A DNA stretch of 27,319 bases from a virus. Shown here piece by piece: positions 1 to 5,052 of this stretch. Each line of letters begins with the position of its first letter. Within the stretch, counting starts at the first letter, position 1. The stretch spans positions 1 through 27,319 of the IMG/VR virus record IMGVR_UViG_3300044630_007176; one strand, given 5' to 3'. The notes below the pieces were generated by a model, which was not told the origin of the DNA, ran no database searches, and was given only the letters and a program-made list of their open reading frames with translations. A program made the translations under genes and the position numbers.

Positions 1-683
1 ACATATACTTTTTGATATCTTGTATCTCTGCTATCAATGTAGATATTCGTATTTGCTTGTTCAATTAAGCCAACGTTACTAACTGGTGGAAAAATATAAC
101 CTTTAACAGTAAAGTTCAAAGTCCAAATAATTAATCTTGTTGTTGAAAAGTCACCTTCATAATCTATTTCCGGTGTAACCGAATTCAGAGTAACTGGCAT
201 ATCATATTTTCTACCAACCTTTGGAACCAAATCAACAGTTACCGTAAAATCTGGTGTAAAGAAAGGTAGTATTTGTTCTAATATTTGAGTACCATCTTCC
301 TGGTTTCTCACATAAATGCTCAAATCGAATTCGAAGTTATACGGTATTGGTGCATATTGAGCAGATACTACACCCGTATCACTGTTCACACCAAAATTTC
401 TATTGATAGTATTGAATTTTCTTGTTGAGTCATATGATAAACCAACCATGTCAAAAGAAATTCTCGGTACATAGACATTAATTGATTTGGTTAATGTTGG
501 GTCCGAAGTCAGTCTAGTTAGATATTTTTCTTTTGCGCCGTAAGAAAGTGGCACACGGGTTCTTTCATACTCAGTTGTACCAGCTTTATTGTATCTAACA
601 AGAACAATGTCGTTAAACATTGTACCAAAAGCGACGACAACCTTTCTGATTGTTCTATTATAAAAATGATTATTACCTAACAT
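1..683 (-). CDS. 15: Tail sheath stabiliser/completion protein gp15, 3' end cut by window edge
   Basis: The frame opens with ATG at 681-683, whose A and T overlap the gp14 stop (TAATG), and stays open to base 1, giving 227 codons. T4 gp15 has 272 residues, so only the C-terminus is missing. The translation starts MLGNNHFYNRTIRKVVVAFG, which I recognise as the opening of gp15 in T4-like cyanophages, and continues with YGAKEKYLTR and VPRISFDMVGL. In T4, gp15 forms a hexameric ring at the head-proximal end of the tail. It caps the last sheath ring and tube and makes the interface with the neck proteins gp13 and gp14. The one-base overlap suggests translational coupling with gp14. The assignment rests on both sequence and the 13-14-15 order; only the end of the gene is unseen. 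Confidence 0.92.
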   Translation of the reverse strand, partial: MLGNNHFYNRTIRKVVVAFGTMFNDIVLVRYNKAGTTEYERTRVPLSYGAKEKYLTRLTSDPTLTKSINVYVPRISFDMVGLSYDSTRKFNTINRNFGVNSDTGVVSAQYAPIPYNFEFDLSIYVRNQEDGTQILEQILPFFTPDFTVTVDLVPKVGRKYDMPVTLNSVTPEIDYEGDFSTTRLIIWTLNFTVKGYIFPPVSNVGLIEQANTNIYIDSRDTRYQKVY

Positions 684-1591
684 TATGCCTCACCAAATGG
701 GTTAGCTTCTGTGAAATCAATGATTCCATCGGCTTCGGTTTCTATTCTCACATTGTCTGAAATATCTTCGAATACGTCATTACCAACCTGCGAAGATGTA
801 TCTAAAGTTATTGCACTTCTTAAGGTACTGCTTGTGTTACCATAAACATTACCTGAGACAAAATTTCCTTTTGTGCGAATTATATTTACAAGTGAGTGTG
901 GTGTATATGAATGAACGATAGCTTGTGCGGTTGCATTAGCTAATGAATTACCTTGATAAATGATTTCACCAGGAATAAACGAACCAGTTCCGGCTGGAAA
1001 TACGGCTGTATTTGCAAGAGATATTTTTGAGCGTTTATATTCATCAAATGCTTGGTCGTCAATTTCACTAACACCAGTAGAAATAATTTCTTCACTGAAT
1101 ACATATTGTTTCAATTTCAGTGCATAAACATAAACATTACCACCACGTCCTCTACCAAGAGTATAGAACATTGCTTGGTCGTTTTCATGTTCGACAAATG
1201 TTATCTCAAAAAAGTTTTGAACTAAAGGAACATATACTAAGTCACCTTCTCTGGGTCTAGAGAGTGAAGTACCTAACATACTAAATCTTCTGCGAGACAT
1301 TAACAAAGTAATCTCATCACGAATTTCTAAACCAAATTTGGAAATGAAATCGCCTTCACCATCCATACCGGTAACATTTTCCAAATACATTTCGATTGCA
1401 TAAGCATTAATATACTGTTTCAGAGTATCCTCACCATAAAGCATATCAACTTCATCACGACTAGTTCTTGGAAGGTAATAAACATCCATGCCATGAATCT
1501 GCATGGCTTCAATCACCAAATCTTCGACCAGTAATTGCTCACTGGTTATCTGGTGTTGTGGAAAATTATTGAAATAGAAATTCGTTGGCAT
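683..1591 (-). CDS. 14: Neck protein gp14
   Basis: This 302-residue protein begins MPTNFYFNNFPQHQITSEQL and contains VYYLPRTSRDEVDMLYGED near residues 38-56, both characteristic of gp14 in T4-like phages. T4 gp14 (256 residues) works with gp13 to close the filled head and form the neck that accepts the tail. The conserved core covers about residues 1-195. Residues 207-256 (GEIIYQG ... GNFVSGNVYGNTS) form a small beta-rich module that also appears in gp8 and the gp7-position protein of this window, and it plausibly explains the extra length. The start lies 3 bases after the gp13 stop, and the stop overlaps the gp15 ATG by one base, so the three neck genes form one tight operon. Confidence 0.93.
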   Translation of the reverse strand: MPTNFYFNNFPQHQITSEQLLVEDLVIEAMQIHGMDVYYLPRTSRDEVDMLYGEDTLKQYINAYAIEMYLENVTGMDGEGDFISKFGLEIRDEITLLMSRRRFSMLGTSLSRPREGDLVYVPLVQNFFEITFVEHENDQAMFYTLGRGRGGNVYVYALKLKQYVFSEEIISTGVSEIDDQAFDEYKRSKISLANTAVFPAGTGSFIPGEIIYQGNSLANATAQAIVHSYTPHSLVNIIRTKGNFVSGNVYGNTSSTLRSAITLDTSSQVGNDVFEDISDNVRIETEADGIIDFTEANPFGEA

Positions 1592-1593
1592 TA

Positions 1594-2547
1594 TTAACCC
1601 ATGAAGATTTCGCTAGGCATTGATTGTGTACTCTTAATATCTTCTTCAAGTTTTTCTAGTTCTTCAGTTGCTTCATCATATATTTCTTTGCCGTTTAATG
1701 TAACTCCACCAGGCATTGCGATGCCACTAAACTTTTTCATATTGCTTCCCCACTGCTGTTTGATTTTTGCAGTCGCATAAGCTTTTAGGAATCTGTCGTT
1801 CCAAACATCACTATATCCAGTTATCGTTGAGGTTTGACCAGATTGTGAAGAAGTATATGCTGAAGTTACGTTTAGAGATGTATCGCTGGTGATATTAACA
1901 ACCCTCTTTGTTTGTGAGTTGATTGTTATCTCATCATTAATGGAAACTTCTTGAGTGAATACGGTATTTGAACCAGTAACGACATTAGAAGAATCACTTA
2001 TTGCTGTAGTTCCGGTTAATGTTATTGTATCTGGAGTAACTGCTCTGTAGCATTCAATAATAACCCAATCACCAACATCAACATCTCTAGTCCAGTCAAT
2101 GTCCAAATGCAGACGATTCATTTTTCTATTGAATCGAATTTGTGGTGTGCCGGAGAAAAGCAGATTAAGTGTTCGAATGTGTTGCATTGTGATTTCGTAT
2201 GACACATAAGAAACAGATGTGAAGTCATACAAATCGTGCAAACGCAATTGATAACGCAAGTCAAACATATTTACTGATGAGTTTGACTGGTCAAAAGGTA
2301 AGATACCAGTAATAAACATGACAGCATCTGGACAATAAATCCATTGCCTGTCAATATCTTCTTGTTTTATTTGGTGTTTCAGGTACATCTGCTGTGTACC
2401 ATCGTAGTGATAGTCGTAAAAGAAGTTTAGTGCATCATCTATTCTATCATCTACTTGGTCATCATCCACGTTAATTTGTATAACTGGATGACCTAACTTG
2501 CGTAAGCAATAGTCTTTAAATTGCGCTCTGGTGGTAGGTTTTGCCAT
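1594..2547 (-). CDS. 13: Neck protein gp13
   Basis: The protein has 317 residues (T4 gp13: 309). Its N-terminus, AQFKDYCLRKLGHPVIQINV followed by DDDQVDDRIDDALNFFYDYH, is the hallmark of gp13 in T4-like phages, and the C-terminus has NDRFLKAYATAKIKQQWG. gp13 assembles with gp14 on the portal vertex after DNA packaging and is required for tail joining. Residues about 178-243 (VVTGSNTVFTQEVSINDEI and following) look like a compact inserted beta module between the gp13 core and its C-terminal helix; a similar stretch occurs in the gp7-position protein here. The ATG at 2545-2547 has no strong Shine-Dalgarno sequence but lies 26 bases downstream of a perfect TATAAATA late promoter, so the neck genes can be transcribed on their own. 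Confidence 0.94.
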   Translation of the reverse strand: MAKPTTRAQFKDYCLRKLGHPVIQINVDDDQVDDRIDDALNFFYDYHYDGTQQMYLKHQIKQEDIDRQWIYCPDAVMFITGILPFDQSNSSVNMFDLRYQLRLHDLYDFTSVSYVSYEITMQHIRTLNLLFSGTPQIRFNRKMNRLHLDIDWTRDVDVGDWVIIECYRAVTPDTITLTGTTAISDSSNVVTGSNTVFTQEVSINDEITINSQTKRVVNITSDTSLNVTSAYTSSQSGQTSTITGYSDVWNDRFLKAYATAKIKQQWGSNMKKFSGIAMPGGVTLNGKEIYDEATEELEKLEEDIKSTQSMPSEIFMG

Positions 2548-2554
2548 ATAGAAT

Positions 2555-2572
2555 ACCCATAGTTTTATGGGT
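2555..2572 (-). other. Perfect 7-bp hairpin between glycosyltransferase gene and gp13
   Basis: Bases 2555-2561 (acccata) and 2566-2572 (tatgggt) are exact inverted copies around a 4-base loop. The hairpin lies just downstream of the TATAAATA box, so a transcript started there would begin near or inside the hairpin; only read-through RNA from upstream genes would carry it whole. No T-run follows on either strand, so it is not a standard intrinsic terminator. It may be an RNA-processing or stability element, or chance. Confidence 0.4.
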
Positions 2573-2580
2573 TATTTATA
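2573..2580 (-). promoter_or_regulatory. T4-type late promoter TATAAATA upstream of gp13
   Basis: The minus strand reads TATAAATA, the exact T4 late-promoter -10 element recognised by the gp55 late sigma factor with the sliding clamp. It is 26 bases upstream of the gp13 ATG. The box contains the TAA stop codon of the preceding glycosyltransferase gene. Exact match and position make this the best promoter in the window; activity is inferred. Confidence 0.75.
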
Positions 2581-3331
2581 CTATTAGGACACCAGTTTTT
2601 GAATCGTATTTTTTGTTCGGGTCAAACATCTTGAACCTCTCCCAACCAGGTTCACCTTCTTCAACTCTCTTTCCTTGAGAGTAAAAACCTATATGTTCCA
2701 GCATATTGCTACCATCTTGGTTCTTTAGAATTGCCATTTTCATGTTATGTTTTTCTTTAAAATACTTCATGACTGGCCATTCTGCAAGGTTGCAACCTTC
2801 AGTTTCAGTGATAGGTTCTTTTGTCAACCACGCTGGATAAAGAGAAGCCATTGTCCAAAAATAATCATCACGTACATCGTAACGATATTCTCTGAAAAAT
2901 TTATCTTGCCAAGTAATCTGTGGTTGATTCAATTCGAAATCGTACCAAGGATTTCTCTTGATATTAACCTGACAATACTCTTTATTTTCTTCCAAAAAAT
3001 CAATTAGGTCTTGTATTTTTATTGGTTGTTGAAATACAACATCATCTTCGTGGTGCCAAATGTAGTCATAATCTTGAGTGGCAAGATACTTCCACAACTC
3101 AGTCCAAGTCGGTGTCAAACCTAAATTTTTTTCATGTAACACAGCTTCATTGAAACCATAATTCTGCGCCAGTTCGGCTATCTGAATGTCATCACGACCT
3201 TTTGGATAATCATCCATGAATATACCGTAAACTTCATGCTCACCAAAATCAATATACTTTTGATGAGATTCTAGAGTTGGTATCAGAAATTCTGGTCGAT
3301 TAGTTGAAAAAATTACGCGGCATATTTTCAT
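2576..3331 (-). CDS. GT-A-type glycosyltransferase
   Basis: The protein has 251 residues from the ATG at 3329-3331. I prefer this start to the TTG one codon upstream because GGAG lies 7 bases before it and the ATG overlaps the preceding stop (TGATG). The N-terminus MKICRVIFSTNRPEFLIPTL followed by NLGLTPTWTELW (about residues 69-80) and HHEDDVVF (93-100) fits a GT-A fold transferase. Acidic residues E95, D96 and D97 would be the DxD-like nucleotide-sugar and metal site. There is no membrane segment, so it should be cytoplasmic. Donor and acceptor cannot be read from sequence. Candidates are phage fibre proteins (the collagen-like fibre is just upstream in the transcript), other virion proteins, DNA or host surface glycans. 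It is the last gene before the gp13 promoter and is coupled to two oxygenase-type genes. Confidence 0.78.
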   Translation of the reverse strand: MKICRVIFSTNRPEFLIPTLESHQKYIDFGEHEVYGIFMDDYPKGRDDIQIAELAQNYGFNEAVLHEKNLGLTPTWTELWKYLATQDYDYIWHHEDDVVFQQPIKIQDLIDFLEENKEYCQVNIKRNPWYDFELNQPQITWQDKFFREYRYDVRDDYFWTMASLYPAWLTKEPITETEGCNLAEWPVMKYFKEKHNMKMAILKNQDGSNMLEHIGFYSQGKRVEEGEPGWERFKMFDPNKKYDSKTGVLIV

Positions 3332-3885
3332 CAATACTCCGTGTTCAAAAAGAAAACTTGAAAGAGTCTGCCGTTTTCTAAACTGTTGCCAAAATAATCG
3401 AGAGATGCATGGTAAATATCACCTCTGTACAAAATAAGTCTATTATATAAATTACCGATTCTATCAACAAGTTCCCACTTTGTCATGTCTTGCGTTTCAC
3501 CATCAAGTGGTTGTTTCAAGTCATACATTGTATTACTTGCTTTATGTTTGAAAAGACCAGTGCCGCCAGAAACTGGTGCATCCGGTGTTAGATAACAAAT
3601 ACCAGCCCAAGTATTGTAGTTATCAACATGAACCCAAGTTCTATCTAAAGAAGTTGTACACTGAAAACTACCTGTTAATCCATTTACATCATTCCAGTTT
3701 GTTACTTTACCGGCAAAAGGCTCTAGCATTTTTTGTATGCCTTCTTTTGTACTTTCGTTGAGGAATGTTTTAGTTCTTTTTCCTGGAAAGTTATTTTGTA
3801 TATCAAACTCCTGATTTAGTGCAAACTTCCTCACTTCATCTGGATTAGAATAGAAATCATCAGTAATAATTAAATTAGTTCTCAC
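3331..3885 (-). CDS. 2OG-Fe(II) oxygenase-like protein (DUF6445-type)
   Basis: An ATG at 3921 would overlap the upstream gene by 35 bases. I prefer the GTG at 3883-3885, which follows that gene's TAA by one base and has GGAG 6 bases upstream. This gives 184 residues starting MRTNLIITDDFYSNPDEVRK. The sequence contains WVHVDNYNTWAGICYLTPD with H86 and D88, then GDIYHAS with H159, then R173. This matches the H-x-D ... H ... R pattern that binds iron and 2-oxoglutarate in the double-stranded beta-helix oxygenases. GGTGLFKHK lies between the two halves, as in the DUF6445 proteins I associate with aquatic phages. The substrate is unknown. It is embedded between another 2OG oxygenase and a glycosyltransferase with overlapping or abutting ends, so the three are probably co-translated. 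Confidence 0.75.
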   Translation of the reverse strand: MRTNLIITDDFYSNPDEVRKFALNQEFDIQNNFPGKRTKTFLNESTKEGIQKMLEPFAGKVTNWNDVNGLTGSFQCTTSLDRTWVHVDNYNTWAGICYLTPDAPVSGGTGLFKHKASNTMYDLKQPLDGETQDMTKWELVDRIGNLYNRLILYRGDIYHASLDYFGNSLENGRLFQVFFLNTEY

Positions 3886-3886
3886 G

Positions 3887-4459
3887 TTATCTCCACTTCG
3901 GACCATCAAACCAGATTGCAAGAGAATGTCTATTGCCTTTTGTTACTGGTGATGCTGAATGAAATATAAAAGAAGGAATAAAAATTGCTGTTCCTCTTTG
4001 TCTTATTTCTTCTGCATCCGGTGCTTCATTAACATTATATAAATTAAAATCACCGCCTTCATATTCACTTGAGTCTGTTAGTTGAACAACACAAGTTAAT
4101 TTTCTGTGGTAGAATGGGTCGTTGTTCATCCAGAAAACATCTTGGTGCGTTTTATATTCACCTTGTTCTTCGGAAGAATACTCGGCTAACTGGATGTAAT
4201 CCAATTTTGTAATGTGAAAATTAAACCAATCTTCGTTAGCTTGCAATGCTAACTTCCACATTTTGTCGAAAAGAAATTCGAACTGTGTATCCGGTTTTCT
4301 TATGAAACGAATATCACTTCTGCGATATGATTCATCTTTGATAGCACTATCAGCACCCATGACTGCTCTTTGAGAGGGCATTTTAAGCCCTTCTCTCAGA
4401 ATATAATCACATTCATCGGCAGTGAAGATGCTTTTAAAATAGCACCATTCACCTTTCAT
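3887..4459 (-). CDS. 2OG-Fe(II) oxygenase, prolyl/PKHD hydroxylase type
   Basis: This 190-residue protein shows the full 2-oxoglutarate/Fe(II) oxygenase signature. H105 and D107 lie in YKTHQDVFW, followed by LTDSSEYEGGDFNLYN, then H167 in PSFIFHSASPV and R177 in NRHSLAIWF, ten residues after the distal histidine. This spacing is typical of prolyl-4-hydroxylase/PKHD-type enzymes, which hydroxylate a substrate while decarboxylating 2-oxoglutarate. Such genes are common in T4-like cyanophages, but their substrates are mostly unknown. The ATG overlaps the stop of the upstream 63-residue gene (TAATG), and the stop lies one base before the GTG of the next gene. Its closeness to a proline-rich collagen-like fibre gene makes protein hydroxylation an attractive but untested role. 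Confidence 0.87.
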   Translation of the reverse strand: MKGEWCYFKSIFTADECDYILREGLKMPSQRAVMGADSAIKDESYRRSDIRFIRKPDTQFEFLFDKMWKLALQANEDWFNFHITKLDYIQLAEYSSEEQGEYKTHQDVFWMNNDPFYHRKLTCVVQLTDSSEYEGGDFNLYNVNEAPDAEEIRQRGTAIFIPSFIFHSASPVTKGNRHSLAIWFDGPKWR

Positions 4460-4650
4460 TAGTTGAGAACCTTGTTAGATAAAGGTCCAGTTAACTGATT
4501 TGAGTTTGGTTTGCCGAGTTGTTTCTCAGCTTGTTGTTGTATTGAAGTGAATGTTCCATATGCTGCTTCAATAGGCAACTTAGCGATGCCAGCCAACATA
4601 ATGTTCAAATCATTCACACTCACTTCAAGTTTCACTGTTTGTTCTTGCAT
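4459..4650 (-). CDS. Small conserved phage protein, unknown function
   Basis: This 63-residue protein starts MQEQTVKLEVSVNDLNIMLA and continues GIAKLPIEAAYGTFTSIQQQ. GGAG lies 6 bases before the ATG. The N-terminal half looks like a short strand followed by a helix (SVNDLNIMLAGIAKLP), with a second helix ending in QQQAEKQLG and a polar tail. Similar small proteins occur beside 2OG oxygenases or structural genes in T4-like aquatic phages as far as I recall, but no function is known to me. It overlaps the downstream oxygenase gene by one base, so expression is likely coupled, and an AATAAATA late-promoter-like box lies 21 bases upstream. Confidence 0.72.
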   Translation of the reverse strand: MQEQTVKLEVSVNDLNIMLAGIAKLPIEAAYGTFTSIQQQAEKQLGKPNSNQLTGPLSNKVLN

Positions 4651-4670
4651 AATATCTCCATTAAGTTATC

Positions 4671-4678
4671 TATTTATT
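4671..4678 (-). promoter_or_regulatory. Probable late promoter (AATAAATA) upstream of the oxygenase/glycosyltransferase cassette
   Basis: The minus strand reads AATAAATA, one mismatch from TATAAATA, 21 bases upstream of the 63-residue gene. It overlaps the TAA stop of the 118-residue gene, the same arrangement as the perfect box before gp13. It could drive the oxygenase-oxygenase-glycosyltransferase cassette. Confidence 0.5.
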
Positions 4679-5030
4679 GTGCTGGTGTTGGTGCTGGCGC
4701 AGGTGCCCAAGGCAATGATGCTTCAACAACTGGTGTAATTTTCTCATCAATTTGTTTTTGAATTTGACCGTTTACATGTTGTTCATAGTTACCTACAACA
4801 ACTGCTTTAATCCAACCCAAAACAGTTTCTTCGGTCAATTCTTCAAATGCAACAAATTCACCAGCAGGAACATCCACTGAAGTGAATGGTGTTGCTCCCG
4901 AAAAAGTTCCTTCATTACCGTTTTCATCAGTACCAATTTTTTTCCAGTATGTTTGAACGACAGCATTTGTATTGTCGCCCTCATCTTTGGTCTTAAGACC
5001 AGTTACTTCCCATGTGTATGTAATTGCCAT
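4674..5030 (-). CDS. Conserved small phage protein with Pro/Ala tail, unknown function
   Basis: This 118-residue protein begins MAITYTWEVTGLKTKDEGDN and continues with alternating strand-like segments (VVQTYWKKIGT) and FTSVDVPAGEFVAFEELTEE, then a helix-rich part (VLGWIKAVV, HVNGQIQKQIDEKI) and a low-complexity tail PWAPAPAPTPAQ. A strong Shine-Dalgarno sequence (TAGGAG) sits 6 bases before the ATG. I associate this type of protein with the structural regions of T4-like cyanophages, but its function is not known to me. The location directly after a fibre gene suggests a virion or assembly role, which is inference only. Confidence 0.72.
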   Translation of the reverse strand: MAITYTWEVTGLKTKDEGDNTNAVVQTYWKKIGTDENGNEGTFSGATPFTSVDVPAGEFVAFEELTEETVLGWIKAVVVGNYEQHVNGQIQKQIDEKITPVVEASLPWAPAPAPTPAQ

Positions 5031-5052
5031 TATTTTCTCCTAAAATGTTGGC

